Shown one piece after another: positions 25,185 through 33,800 of a stretch of DNA of 64,000 nucleotides. The stretch is from Desulfocarbo sp964620595 (GTDB taxonomy: Bacteria; Desulfobacterota; Desulfarculia; Desulfarculales; Desulfarculaceae). The stretch is from the NCBI GenBank assembly GCA_964620595.1, contig CAZUHP010000001.1, positions 1-64,000 on the forward strand. Direction: 5' to 3'. A model generated the notes under the pieces. It was not told the origin of the DNA, did no database searches, and saw nothing but the letters and a program-made list of their open reading frames with translations. The position numbers and the translations under genes were made by a program. Within the stretch, counting starts at the first letter, position 1, and each line of letters starts with the position of its first letter.

Positions 25185-25969
25185 GGCTGGGCCTCCTTCT
25201 CCGGGAGCTTGCCCAGCGGAATCTCCACCAGGGCGGCCACCCGGTGGCGCTGGGCAATGTCCGCGGCCTGGTTCAGCTCGCGGGCGTAGTCGGACACCGG
25301 CAGGTAGGCCCGCTCCTGGCGATCGTAGCGCCAGGCCTTTTGCCCGTCTGGACTGAGGGCGAACAGGGCCAGCCGCCCCAGGCGCAGCACCCGCACCCGC
25401 AGCAAGCGGCCGGCGATCTCAACCTCGCGCTCCTTGGCCTGGGCAGTGGCCCCGTAGCGCGCCTCTATCTCCAGGGCGCCCAGGATGCGCCGGGTCTTTT
25501 CGGGAAGCGCGGCGTCATAGTTGTCCAGGACTCCCCGCAGGGATGCCAGGCGCTCCTGGCGCTCCGCGGCCAGGAAGGGGAGGTCGCCCTGCACGAAGCC
25601 GCTGAGCCGCTCCAGGGTCTGGTCCAGGAAGGGCTCCAGCTCCGCCCGGATGCGGGCCAGCTCCTTTTGGCGGCGTTGCAGCTCGGCCAGCTTGCGGCGC
25701 TGGTCGGCCAGGTAGGCCTCGGTCTTTTCCCGCTGGCGGGTGAGCAAGGCCAACTTCCGCTTGCGCATCTCCACCGCATCGGCCAGTTCGGCCTCCTGGT
25801 CAGCGAGGGCCGCCACCTTTTTCTGGGTCTCGGCCCGCAGCTTGACCGCCTCCTCGGCCTGGCGGCGCACCACCTCGGCGCTGGGTGCGGCCGGGGCCGC
25901 CCAGGCGGCGCCCGCCGCCATCAGTACCAGGGTCGCCCCCACAAGGCCGCGTTTTATCCACACCCGCAT
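25181..25969 (-). CDS. DUF3450-family periplasmic coiled-coil protein
   Basis: 262 residues. The start at 25969 is preferred over 25987 because GAGG lies ten bases upstream of it. An N-terminal signal peptide (GLVGATLVLMAAGAAWA) is followed by a long coiled coil (residues ~25-110). A globular end has the family pattern LAAERQERLASLRGVLDN and GRLALFALSPDGQKAWRYD. DUF3450 genes precede ttpC-like genes in TonB2-type clusters. It is the first gene of the operon, 28 bases downstream of a riboswitch terminator. Confidence 0.88.
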   Translation of the reverse strand: MRVWIKRGLVGATLVLMAAGAAWAAPAAPSAEVVRRQAEEAVKLRAETQKKVAALADQEAELADAVEMRKRKLALLTRQREKTEAYLADQRRKLAELQRRQKELARIRAELEPFLDQTLERLSGFVQGDLPFLAAERQERLASLRGVLDNYDAALPEKTRRILGALEIEARYGATAQAKEREVEIAGRLLRVRVLRLGRLALFALSPDGQKAWRYDRQERAYLPVSDYARELNQAADIAQRHRVAALVEIPLGKLPEKEAQP

Positions 25970-25996
25970 CAGCTTTTCACCTCGCATCGGTCAAAT

Positions 25997-26026
25997 AAAA
26001 AACCCCCAGCCAATGAGACTGGGGGG
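25997..26026 (-). terminator. Intrinsic terminator of the cobalamin riboswitch expression platform
   Basis: On the minus strand, CCCCCAG (26025-26019) pairs with CTGGGGG (26009-26003) around a 9-base loop and is followed by six T (26002-25997). It lies between the aptamer and the first gene, so it is well placed to stop transcription when cobalamin is bound. Confidence 0.85.
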
Positions 26027-26128
26027 ACTGCATCCCGCTTGCTTCATCACCCCGGGCGGTCCGCTCCAGGACGCCGCTATGTGGGTGGCGCCCGCTGCCG
26101 GTTCCTCGCCGGGAATAACGGACCTTGT

Positions 26129-26299
26129 GGTCGGCAGGTCTTCTGGCTCCCGGATCGTCCTCAGGCCACGCCTTCCCGCTCCTCCTGGAGCAGTGGCCGG
26201 GTCTTCCTGACCCAGCGGCCTTTGTCACCGGTCACAGCGGCGGGACCGCGACGGAATCGCACCGTCTTCCCTTTTAAGCCCCTGCTGGGGGCACCGACC
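26129..26299 (-). promoter_or_regulatory. Cobalamin (B12) riboswitch aptamer
   Basis: Read on the minus strand, the leader has every landmark of the B12 riboswitch. A P1 helix (GGTCGG at 26299-26294 with CCGACC at 26134-26129) closes it. Inside are GGGAAGACGGTGCGATTCCG, GCGGTCCCGCCGCTGTGA, GTCAGGAAGACC, the conserved CCACTG and GGGAAGG, and the B12 box AGCCAGAAGACCTGCC at 26148-26133. The ~170-base length is usual. It lies directly after a promoter and upstream of a terminator and the DUF3450-exbBB-exbD-tonB-TPR operon, implying repression by adenosylcobalamin or a related corrinoid. Confidence 0.95.
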
Positions 26300-26305
26300 T
26301 TATTT

Positions 26306-26334
26306 CTTATCCTACTTAATTTTGGGCTTGTCAA
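26306..26334 (-). promoter_or_regulatory. Promoter of the riboswitch-controlled TonB operon
   Basis: Minus strand: consensus TTGACA (26334-26329), 17-base spacer, GATAAG (26311-26306). Transcription would begin at about 26299, exactly at the 5' end of the riboswitch P1 helix, which supports both calls. Confidence 0.75.
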
Positions 26335-26371
26335 GCGCTGCGAGCGGCCTGCCCGCCACCTGGCGGGGGCC

Positions 26372-27415
26372 CTAATCGCCCGGCCGCAGGGAGTCGGGCA
26401 CGTTTTTGCCCCGTTCCTGCCAGAAGCGGACCGCCCCCCGGGCCAGGGGCACCGGTGCGCCCACGAAACCCTGGACCAGGGACATGTCCTTGAGGACGGG
26501 GGCGGCCTCGCGCAGCGTCTTCAGGCCCTCGGCCGACCACAGGCTGCGCAGCACGTCATAGATCACCACCGGGTCCATCCCCTGGCGGGTGCACAAAAGG
26601 GCGCTGTCCTGAAAGGTGTGGCAAGGCCGCTCCTGGCCGGGGTAGGAGCCGGCCGGGATGACCACTGGAGAGTAGAAGGGATAGGTTTTGTAGAAGCCGC
26701 TTTTCTCGGCCGCCTGGGCCAAGTTCAGCAGGCGGATGGACTTCTGCCGGGCGGTTCGCTCCAGCGAGGCGTCGCCAAGTCCTCCCAGCACCCACAGGGC
26801 CTCTACCTCCCCGGGCCCCTGGGCTCTTACCGTGGGGGTACAGCACTGGAAGCGGGGCTGGATAAGGCCCCACAGACGCAGGTGGCGGAAGAAACGCTCC
26901 GCGGCCAGGGCCGCGCCCGAATCGCGGGCGCCCACGGCCACCCGCTTGTCGGCCAACTCGGCCGGCTTGCGTACCGGGCTGGCGGACGGCACCACCAAGA
27001 GGGCGGCGGCGCCGTAGAGGAACCCCACCGAACGCACCCGCTGGTAGCGCCGGTGGTCGCCGAGCAGTTCCCCCCGGGAGCCCTGCCACAAGTCGCCCGC
27101 ATACACCAGGCCCAAATCCAACTCGCCGGCCTCCAGGCGGCGCAGGTTGTCGAGCGATCCCTTGGAAACCACTGCCTGCACCTTGAAATGGCGCACCATG
27201 CTGGGCAGCAGGCGGGCCATGGCCCGGCTCACCGCGTTGAAGGTGTCGCCCGGGGGGCCCCCGCCCAGGCGCAGGGTGACCGCCTTGGCCCGGGGGGTGA
27301 CCGGGGTGGAGTCGGAGGTGGGCTGGGAGGGACGGGGACTCGATGGCAGGAAGTAGACCATAGCCACGGCTATGGCCAGCGCTCCCAGGAGGACAAGCAG
27401 GATGGTCCTGCGCAT
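26372..27415 (-). CDS. TAXI-family TRAP transporter solute-binding protein
   Basis: 347 residues. It is membrane-anchored or secreted through an N-terminal hydrophobic segment (TILLVLLGALAIAVAMVYFL). The mature part shows TAXI family features: LRLGGGPPGDTFNAVSRAMARLL, then VVSKGSLDNLRRLEAGELDLGLVYAGDLWQG, ADKRVAVGARDSGAALAAERFF, and FYKTYPFYSPVVIPAGSYPGQ. Such proteins deliver small organic acids (for example glutamate or 2-oxoacids) to TRAP permeases. No membrane subunit is encoded nearby, so its partner or ligand is unknown. Confidence 0.87.
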   Translation of the reverse strand: MRRTILLVLLGALAIAVAMVYFLPSSPRPSQPTSDSTPVTPRAKAVTLRLGGGPPGDTFNAVSRAMARLLPSMVRHFKVQAVVSKGSLDNLRRLEAGELDLGLVYAGDLWQGSRGELLGDHRRYQRVRSVGFLYGAAALLVVPSASPVRKPAELADKRVAVGARDSGAALAAERFFRHLRLWGLIQPRFQCCTPTVRAQGPGEVEALWVLGGLGDASLERTARQKSIRLLNLAQAAEKSGFYKTYPFYSPVVIPAGSYPGQERPCHTFQDSALLCTRQGMDPVVIYDVLRSLWSAEGLKTLREAAPVLKDMSLVQGFVGAPVPLARGAVRFWQERGKNVPDSLRPGD

Positions 27416-27604
27416 CAGCTACCGGTGCTCCTTGGTGTTGTCTCTTGTCATGGTTGCGAACGGCTGTGATCAAGGTAATCCCTGGGCTGTACAGTAGGAC
27501 CGGCTCACTCATCCGGCCCCACGACCCTCTCTCCCTGGGATTAGATATATACTAGTCCATGCCGGGCCGTGGTGTCCATGCTTCTGCTTTCCCTTGGGGG
27601 CCGG

Positions 27605-27633
27605 TTGAGGGCCTCGGGGGGTTCTGATAGGAT
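27605..27633 (+). promoter_or_regulatory. Possible promoter for lon
   Basis: TTGAGG (27605-27610), 17-base spacer, TAGGAT (27628-27633), about 80 bases upstream of the lon start. No clear heat-shock sigma-32 consensus or CIRCE element was seen in the 300-base divergent gap between the TAXI gene and lon. Confidence 0.4.
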
Positions 27634-27714
27634 GAGGCTACCTGGCCAAGGTTTCTTTCTTTATTACTTTTCGCGGGCCCCGCCCGGTTTGGCCGGCGGG
27701 GCGCGGGAGCAGCC

Positions 27715-30216
27715 ATGGACCACAACCCCGACCGCCTGGGCGGGGAGAGCAACCCCGAAGATTTCGAAGAGACCCCACTGCCCGAGACCCTGCCCCTCTT
27801 GCCGGTGCGCGACGTGGTGGTCTTCCCCTACATGATCCTGCCCCTGTTCGTGGCCCGGCAGGGCTCGGTGGCCGCGGTGAACGAGGCCATGGAGCGCGAT
27901 CAACTGGTGTTCCTGGCCGCGCAGCGCGATCAGAACATCGACCAGCCCGAACCGGACGACCTCTACCAGGTGGGGACGGTGGGCATGGTCATGCGCCAGC
28001 TCAAGCTGCCCGACGGACGGCTCAAGGTGCTGGTGCAGGGCGTGACCCGGGGCCGCATCGTGGGCTGGGAGCGGGAGAAGCCCTTTTACGAGGTGCGGAT
28101 CGAGCCCCTGGCCGAAGAAGAGGAGGGCCAGGAGATAAGCGTCACCACCGAGGCCTTGATGCGCAACGTGCGCGAGGCCTCGGAGAAGATCCTGGCCCTC
28201 AGGGGGCTGCTTTCCGGCGACGTGATGGCCATCCTGGGCTCGGTGGAGGAGCCGGGCCGCCTGGCCGACCTGGTGGCCTCCAACCTGCGCCTGGGCATGG
28301 CCGAGAGCCAGGAGATATTGGAGGAGGCCGATCCGGTGGCCCGGCTGACCCTGGTGCACGCCCATCTGGGCAAGGAACTGGAGGTGAGCAACCTGCAGGC
28401 CCGCATCCAGTCCGAGGCCCAGGAGGAGATGAGCAAGAGCCAGCGCGAATACTACCTGCGCGAGCAGCTCCGGGCCATCCGCCGGGAGCTGGGGGACGCC
28501 GAGGAGCGCCACCAGGAACTGGCCGAGCTTCGCGCCACCCTGGAGAAGATGGCCGCCCCGGCCGCGGTCAAGGAGGAGGCCCTCAAGCAGCTCAGCCGCC
28601 TGGAGATGATGCAGCCCGAGGCGGCCGAAGCCACCATCGTGCGCACCTACCTGGACTGGATCGTGGAGCTTCCCTGGTCCCGCTCCAGCCGCGACAAGCT
28701 GGACATCCCCCGGGCCAAGCGCATCCTGGACGAGGACCATTACGACCTGACCAAGGTCAAGGAGCGCATCCTGGAGTACCTGGCGGTGCGCAAGCTCAAC
28801 CCCAAGATGAAGGGCCCCATCTTGTGCTTCATCGGCCCGCCGGGGGTGGGCAAGACCTCCCTGGGCCGCTCCATCGCCCGCGCCCTGGGGCGCAAGTTCG
28901 TGCGCATCTCCCTGGGCGGGGTACGCGACGAGGCCGAGATACGCGGCCACCGGCGCACCTACATCGGCGCCATGCCCGGCCGTATCATCCAGGGCCTCAA
29001 GACCGCGGGGGCCAACAACCCGGTGTTCATGATCGACGAGGTGGACAAGGTGGGCTCCGACTTCCGGGGAGACCCCACCAGCGCCTTGCTGGAGGTGCTG
29101 GACCCGGAGCAGAACAACTCTTTTTCCGACCACTACCTGAACCTGCCCTTCGACCTGTCCAAGGTGATGTTCATCTGCACCGCCAACCTGGAGGACAACA
29201 TCCCCGAGGCCCTGTGGGACCGCATGGAGGTGATCGAGCTGGCCGGCTACACCGACGAGGACAAGCTCATCATCGCCCGGCGCCACCTGCTGCCCCGCCA
29301 GCTCAAGGAACACGGCCTGAGCCGGGAGCAGGTGAGCATAAGCGATGCGGCCATCCTGGAGGCCATCCGCTCCTACACCCGGGAGGCGGGCCTGCGCAAC
29401 CTGGAACGGGAGCTGGCCGGGGTATGCCGCAAGCTGGCCCGGCGGGTGGCCGAGGGGCAGAAAGGCCCCTTCCGGGTGACCGCGGGCAACCTGCACAAGT
29501 TCCTGGGGGTGCCCAAGTTCATTCCCGAGGACGAGCGCGGCGAGGGCGAGGTGGGAGTGGCCACCGGCCTGGCCTGGACCGCCTACGGGGGGGAGGTCTT
29601 GCGGGTGGAGGTCTCACCCCTGGAGGGCAAGGGCAACCTCACCCTCACCGGCAGCCTGGGCGAGGTGATGCGCGAGAGCGCCCAGGCGGCGCTCTCCTAT
29701 GTGCGCAGCCGCGCCCGCGACCTGGGCCTCAAGCCAGATTTCTACGAAGAGCTGGACCTGCACATGCACGTGCCCTCGGGCGCCATCCCCAAGGACGGCC
29801 CCAGCGCCGGGGTCACCATCTGCACCGCCATGGTGAGCGCCCTGACCGGCATCCCGGTGCGCGAGGACGTGGCCATGACCGGCGAGATCACCCTGACCGG
29901 CAAGGTGCTGCCCATTGGCGGACTCAAGGAGAAGTCCCTGGCCGCCGTGCGCCTGGGCCTGAAGAACCTCCTGGCCCCGGAGAAGAACCGCAAGGACCTG
30001 GCCGAGGTGCCGGCCAAGGTGCGCCGCAAGCTCAAGATAGAGATGGTGAACCACATGGACCAGGTGTTGATGGCAGCGCTGGTCAAGAGTCCCTGGGTCA
30101 AGGCGACATCTGCCAAGAAAAAGAGGGCTCCGGCCAAGAAGAAGCCGGCCGCCAAGAAGCCGGCCGCCAAGAAAGCGCCTGCCAAGCGCTCGCCGGCCAG
30201 GAAAAAGAAAGGCTAG
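27715..30216 (+). CDS. lon: Lon protease (endopeptidase La) with lysine-rich C-terminal tail
   Basis: 833 residues. The N-terminal substrate-binding domain begins LPLLPVRDVVVFPYMILPLF. The AAA+ module has Walker A GPPGVGKTSLG (residue ~377), Walker B FMIDEVDKVG and the sensor region. The proteolytic domain carries the catalytic serine in PKDGPSAG (Ser697) and the lysine in TGKVLPIGGLKEK. It degrades misfolded and regulatory proteins in the cytoplasm. Unusually, the last ~35 residues are a histone-H1-like Lys/Ala/Pro repeat (KKKPAAKKPAAKKAPAKRSP) that most Lon proteins lack. larC follows after three bases, suggesting cotranscription. Confidence 0.97.
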   Translation: MDHNPDRLGGESNPEDFEETPLPETLPLLPVRDVVVFPYMILPLFVARQGSVAAVNEAMERDQLVFLAAQRDQNIDQPEPDDLYQVGTVGMVMRQLKLPDGRLKVLVQGVTRGRIVGWEREKPFYEVRIEPLAEEEEGQEISVTTEALMRNVREASEKILALRGLLSGDVMAILGSVEEPGRLADLVASNLRLGMAESQEILEEADPVARLTLVHAHLGKELEVSNLQARIQSEAQEEMSKSQREYYLREQLRAIRRELGDAEERHQELAELRATLEKMAAPAAVKEEALKQLSRLEMMQPEAAEATIVRTYLDWIVELPWSRSSRDKLDIPRAKRILDEDHYDLTKVKERILEYLAVRKLNPKMKGPILCFIGPPGVGKTSLGRSIARALGRKFVRISLGGVRDEAEIRGHRRTYIGAMPGRIIQGLKTAGANNPVFMIDEVDKVGSDFRGDPTSALLEVLDPEQNNSFSDHYLNLPFDLSKVMFICTANLEDNIPEALWDRMEVIELAGYTDEDKLIIARRHLLPRQLKEHGLSREQVSISDAAILEAIRSYTREAGLRNLERELAGVCRKLARRVAEGQKGPFRVTAGNLHKFLGVPKFIPEDERGEGEVGVATGLAWTAYGGEVLRVEVSPLEGKGNLTLTGSLGEVMRESAQAALSYVRSRARDLGLKPDFYEELDLHMHVPSGAIPKDGPSAGVTICTAMVSALTGIPVREDVAMTGEITLTGKVLPIGGLKEKSLAAVRLGLKNLLAPEKNRKDLAEVPAKVRRKLKIEMVNHMDQVLMAALVKSPWVKATSAKKKRAPAKKKPAAKKPAAKKAPAKRSPARKKKG

Positions 30217-30219
30217 GTC

Positions 30220-31395
30220 ATGGCCGCGGTCCTGTACATCGACGCCTGCGGCGGGCTGGCCGGCGACATGCTGGCCGGCGCGCTGCTGGATTTGGGCTGG
30301 CCCCTGGCCGAGCTGGAGAATCTGGTGGAGGCCATGGGCCTGGGCGGGGTCAGGGTGTCCCAGGTTGTGGTGGAGCACATGGGCATCCAGGCCCGACGGC
30401 TCCAGGTGGAGGCGGACGCGGACCAGCCCCACCGGCACCTGGCCCAGGTGTTGGCCATCCTGGAGCGTTTGCCCCGGCCCGTTGCCGAGGCGGCGGCCGG
30501 GGTCTTCCGCCGCTTGGCCCAGGCCGAGGCCCGGGTGCACGGCACCTCGCCGGAGGAGGTGCATTTCCACGAGGTGGGCGCGGTGGACGCCCTGGTGGAC
30601 GTAGCCGCCTTTTGCGGCAGCCTGGCCTGGCTGGGCTGGCCCCGGGTGGTCTGCTCCCCCCTGCCCCTGGGCCGCGGCTACCTGGAGTGCGCCCACGGAC
30701 GGCTCCCCCTGCCCGCGCCGGCGGTGCTGGAGCTCCTGGCGGACCGGCCGGTGCGGTCCTGGCCGGCAGAGGAGGAGACGGTCACCCCCACCGGCGCGGC
30801 CCTGGTCTCCACCCTGGCCGGCGAGTTCGGGGCCATGCCCGAGATGCGCCTGGAGCGTGTGGGGGTGGGCGGCGGCTCGCGGCCTTCCAGCGCGGGGCCC
30901 AACCTGGTGCGGTTGCTCCTGGGCGAGGACGCCCAGGGCCACGGCCATGGCGAGGTGGTGGAGATCATCTGCCACCTGGACGACATGAGCCCCGAGGACC
31001 TGCCCATGGTCATCGAGCGCCTGCTGGCCGGCGGCGCCCTGGATGCGGCGGCCGCGCCGCTGTACATGAAAAAGGGCCGGCCCGGCCTGATGCTCATGGT
31101 GGTGTGCTCGCCGGAAAAGACCGACGAGCTGGCCGGCCTGGTCCTGAGCCAGACCACCAGCCTGGGGGTGCGGCTGCGTCGCCTGGACCGGCGCACCCTC
31201 TACCGCGAGGTGATCACCGTGGAAAGCCCCTGGGGTCCGGCCCGGGTCAAGCGGGCCCGGCTGCCCGGCGCCGCGGGCAAGGGGGCCTGGCGCTACCATC
31301 CCGAGGCGGACGAGGTGGCGCGCATCAGCCGGGAATCCGGCCTGGCCCCGGCCGAGGTGCGCGCCCGGCTGATACGCCTGGCCGAAGAGGCCTAG
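30220..31395 (+). CDS. larC: LarC-type nickel insertion protein (nickel-pincer cofactor synthesis)
   Basis: 391 residues of the LarC/DUF111 family: LYIDACGGLAGDMLAGALLD at the N-terminus, then VHFHEVGAVDALVDV near residue 108, PTGAALVSTLAGEFG, and ICHLDDMSPEDLPMVIERLL and MKKGRPGLMLMV in the C-terminal half. LarC is a CTP-dependent nickel cyclometallase that finishes the nickel-pincer nucleotide used by LarA racemases. In Lactobacillus it needs a frameshift between two ORFs; here it is one continuous gene. larA, larB and larE are not in the window. Confidence 0.92.
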   Translation: MAAVLYIDACGGLAGDMLAGALLDLGWPLAELENLVEAMGLGGVRVSQVVVEHMGIQARRLQVEADADQPHRHLAQVLAILERLPRPVAEAAAGVFRRLAQAEARVHGTSPEEVHFHEVGAVDALVDVAAFCGSLAWLGWPRVVCSPLPLGRGYLECAHGRLPLPAPAVLELLADRPVRSWPAEEETVTPTGAALVSTLAGEFGAMPEMRLERVGVGGGSRPSSAGPNLVRLLLGEDAQGHGHGEVVEIICHLDDMSPEDLPMVIERLLAGGALDAAAAPLYMKKGRPGLMLMVVCSPEKTDELAGLVLSQTTSLGVRLRRLDRRTLYREVITVESPWGPARVKRARLPGAAGKGAWRYHPEADEVARISRESGLAPAEVRARLIRLAEEA

Positions 31396-31406
31396 GTTTC
31401 CGCTCC

Positions 31407-31440
31407 GCCCCACGCCTCCCGCGCGGGGCTTGCCTTTTCT
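31407..31440 (+). terminator. Probable intrinsic terminator after lon-larC
   Basis: GCCCC-A-CGC (31407-31415) pairs with GCG-C-GGGGC (31421-31429), with one internal mismatch and a 5-base loop. A T-rich stretch (TTGCCTTTTCTTG) follows. It sits between converging larC and the CBS-ACT gene. Confidence 0.5.
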
Positions 31441-31462
31441 TGTGGTTGGGTCGCTTCCGGGC

Positions 31463-32158
31463 CTAGGTGGACAGGGGAGCGCTGAACACCTCGCGGGTGT
31501 GGTGGCGGGAGTCCACCAGGTAGCGCAGGTGGCCCAGGGCCTGTAAGCCCTCCTTGAGCTGGTCCAGGCGGGAGCGGTCCAGTCCCTTGGCCCGGATGAA
31601 GACCCGCCGCCAGCCCGGGGCCACCCGGTCGTAGGACTGCAAGATGGCCACGATGCGGCCGCCGTGGGCGCGGGTGAGGTCGGCCGCCTTCTTGAGGGAG
31701 CCGGGCACGTCCTCCATCTCCAGGGAGAATTGCACCCCGCCCTGGGTCACGCCGGTCAGCGAGATGAGCGCCCGGAAAACGTCGCTCTGGGTGATGACCG
31801 CCGCCACCGTGCCGTTGTCGTCCACCACCGGCAGTCCTCCCACCCTGTGCTCCAGCATGGTGAGCGCCGCCTCCTCCAGGGTGTCGTGGATGTGGACGGT
31901 GTAGGGGTCGGGCGTCATTATTTCCCGCACCTTGACGGTGTGGCGCAGGTGTTCCACCTCCCGGCGGGGAGGGGGCATGGCCTCCGAGGCGTTGGAGCTT
32001 CTCAAATCGCGGTCAGTGACGATGCCCACCAGCTTGCCCTCTTCCAGCACCACCAACCGGCTCACCTGGTAGTCCTCGGTCAGTTGCAGGGCCTCGCCCA
32101 TGGTGGCCTCGGGCCCGATGCTCACCAGGCGGGAACTCATCCAGTTGGCTACCAGCAT
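31463..32158 (-). CDS. CBS-domain pair plus ACT domain protein (AcuB-like)
   Basis: 231 residues. Two CBS domains occur in tandem: WMSSRLVSIGPEATMGEALQ with LVGIVTDRDLR, and EIMTPDPYTVHIHDTLEEAA with AAVITQSDVFRALI. A C-terminal ACT-like region begins near FSLEMEDVPGSLKKAADLTR. CBS pairs bind adenosine nucleotides and ACT domains bind amino acids or other small ligands, so a regulatory role is likely; the target is unknown. Proteins of this layout are often annotated AcuB. It lies upstream of nothing in operon distance and 98 bases downstream of radA. Confidence 0.85.
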   Translation of the reverse strand: MLVANWMSSRLVSIGPEATMGEALQLTEDYQVSRLVVLEEGKLVGIVTDRDLRSSNASEAMPPPRREVEHLRHTVKVREIMTPDPYTVHIHDTLEEAALTMLEHRVGGLPVVDDNGTVAAVITQSDVFRALISLTGVTQGGVQFSLEMEDVPGSLKKAADLTRAHGGRIVAILQSYDRVAPGWRRVFIRAKGLDRSRLDQLKEGLQALGHLRYLVDSRHHTREVFSAPLST

Positions 32159-32256
32159 GCCTTTCCTCCTTGTGCGAGGGGAGCCTCTATTGTCATGTTA
32201 GCACGGCCGCCGGGCGGGGTGCTGGTGGGGGCTGGCTTGGGGGTGGTGGGGGTGCC

Positions 32257-33594
32257 TCAGCCCAGCAGGTCCAGGGCGGTGTCCAGGCGCGGGGCGGTGA
32301 GAAGGCGGATGCCCTTGGTCTTGGGGTGCTTGCCCGGCGCGGTCAGGGCCTGGCTGAAGCCTTGGCGGGCCGCTTCGGCCAGGCGGGCCGAGGCCCGGCT
32401 CACCGCCCGCAGTTCGCCGGCCAGGCCCACCTCGCCGAAGCAGACCACTCCCGGGGGCAGGGGCCTGGCGGCGAGGGAGCTGGCCATGGCCGCGGCCACG
32501 GCCAGGTCCGCCGCCGGCTCGGAGAGCTTGATGCCGCCGGCCACGTTGACGAACACGTCGTGGCCGCTGAGGTCCAGGCCGGCGTGAATGGCCAGCACCG
32601 CGCAGAGCATGTGCAGCCGTCCCGGGTCCACGCCCAGGGCCTGGCGCCGGGGCATGGCCAGGCCCGACGGGCTGACCAGGGCCTGTACCTCCACCAACAG
32701 GGGCCGGGTGCCGCTCATGGCCGCGCACACCGCCGAGCCCGGGGCCTCGGCCGGGCGATGGGCCAGGAACACGGCCGAGGGGTTGTCCACCGGCGCCAGG
32801 CCCTGTTCGGTCATCTCGAACACGCCCACCTCGTCAGTGGCGCCGAAGCGGTTTTTCACCGCGCGCAAGAGGCGCAGGCGCATGGAGGGTTCGCTCTCGA
32901 AGTAGAGCACCGTGTCCACCAGGTGCTCCAGCACCCGGGGGCCGGCCAGGGAGCCCTCCTTGGTCACGTGCCCCACCAAAAACAGGGCCGCGCCGGTCTC
33001 CTTGGCCAGGGAGGCCAGCTCGGCCGCGCAGAAGCGCACCTGTCCCACCGAGCCCGGCGCGCCGGCCAGCTCCCCGGAGCGCACCGCCTGGATGGAGTCC
33101 ACCACCACCGCGGCGAAGGAGCCCTCCCGCCAGGCGGCCTGGATGGTTTCCAGGCTGGTGTCGGCCAGGAGCATCACCTCCTCCCCTGCCGCGCCCAGGC
33201 GGCCGGCCCGCAGCCCCACCTGGCGGGTGGATTCCTCGGCCGAGACATAGAGCAGCGAGGCGCCCCCCGCACCCAGGGAGGCGGCCAGTTGCAGCATGAG
33301 GGTGGATTTGCCTATGCCGGGCTCGCCGCCCACCAGCACCACCATGCCCGCCACCAGGCCGCCGCCCAGCACCCGGTCCAGCTCGCCGAGGCCGGTGACC
33401 GCCCGGGGCTCCTGAGTGTCGCGGGCCTGGGCCAGAGGTGTTAAGCTATAGGATGAGGCCGGCGTGGCCGGGGAAGGGGCGACAGGCTCTTCCACCAGGC
33501 TGTCCCAGGCTTGGCAGGCCGGGCAGCGGCCAAGCCACTTGGGCGTAGCCGCTCCGCAGGCCTGGCAGACAAAGGTGGTGCGGGTCTTGGCCAA
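32257..33594 (-). CDS. radA: DNA repair protein RadA (Sms)
   Basis: 445 residues. An N-terminal zinc finger (FVCQACGAATPKWLGRCPAC, CxxC...CxxC) is followed by a RecA-like ATPase with Walker A GGEPGIGKSTLMLQL and the RadA-specific KNRFGATDEVG motif. A C-terminal Lon-type inactive protease domain is also present. RadA processes recombination intermediates as a branch-migration helicase. The start is TTG at 33594 with AGGAG eight bases upstream; the frame extends further but without a ribosome binding site. Divergent from trxA. Confidence 0.96.
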   Translation of the reverse strand: MAKTRTTFVCQACGAATPKWLGRCPACQAWDSLVEEPVAPSPATPASSYSLTPLAQARDTQEPRAVTGLGELDRVLGGGLVAGMVVLVGGEPGIGKSTLMLQLAASLGAGGASLLYVSAEESTRQVGLRAGRLGAAGEEVMLLADTSLETIQAAWREGSFAAVVVDSIQAVRSGELAGAPGSVGQVRFCAAELASLAKETGAALFLVGHVTKEGSLAGPRVLEHLVDTVLYFESEPSMRLRLLRAVKNRFGATDEVGVFEMTEQGLAPVDNPSAVFLAHRPAEAPGSAVCAAMSGTRPLLVEVQALVSPSGLAMPRRQALGVDPGRLHMLCAVLAIHAGLDLSGHDVFVNVAGGIKLSEPAADLAVAAAMASSLAARPLPPGVVCFGEVGLAGELRAVSRASARLAEAARQGFSQALTAPGKHPKTKGIRLLTAPRLDTALDLLG

Positions 33595-33682
33595 GGTAGA
33601 GACTCCTGTCGAGGGGTGGGCGCGGGCCCATCTTAACCTTGGCCCGCCAGGGGGTGTCAACCAAATGTAAGCCCTGGCCGCG

Positions 33683-33711
33683 TTGACAAAACGGCCTGCC
33701 ATGTCTATACA
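33683..33711 (+). promoter_or_regulatory. Strong promoter for trxA-trxB-bamD
   Basis: Perfect TTGACA (33683-33688), 17-base spacer, TATACA (33706-33711), about 90 bases upstream of the trxA start and between the divergent radA and trxA genes. Confidence 0.75.
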
Positions 33712-33800
33712 TTTACAGTATTACCCGGTAAAGACAGGGCCGCCGGCCCCTTCCAGGGGCCAGGGGACCCAACTGAATGCAGGACAAGGAGAAACAAGAG

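Noticed and set aside
27416..27714. Heat-shock sigma-32 promoter for lon
   Set aside because: No CTTGAA-CCCCAT-type pair at the right spacing was found; only an ordinary sigma-70-like candidate is present.
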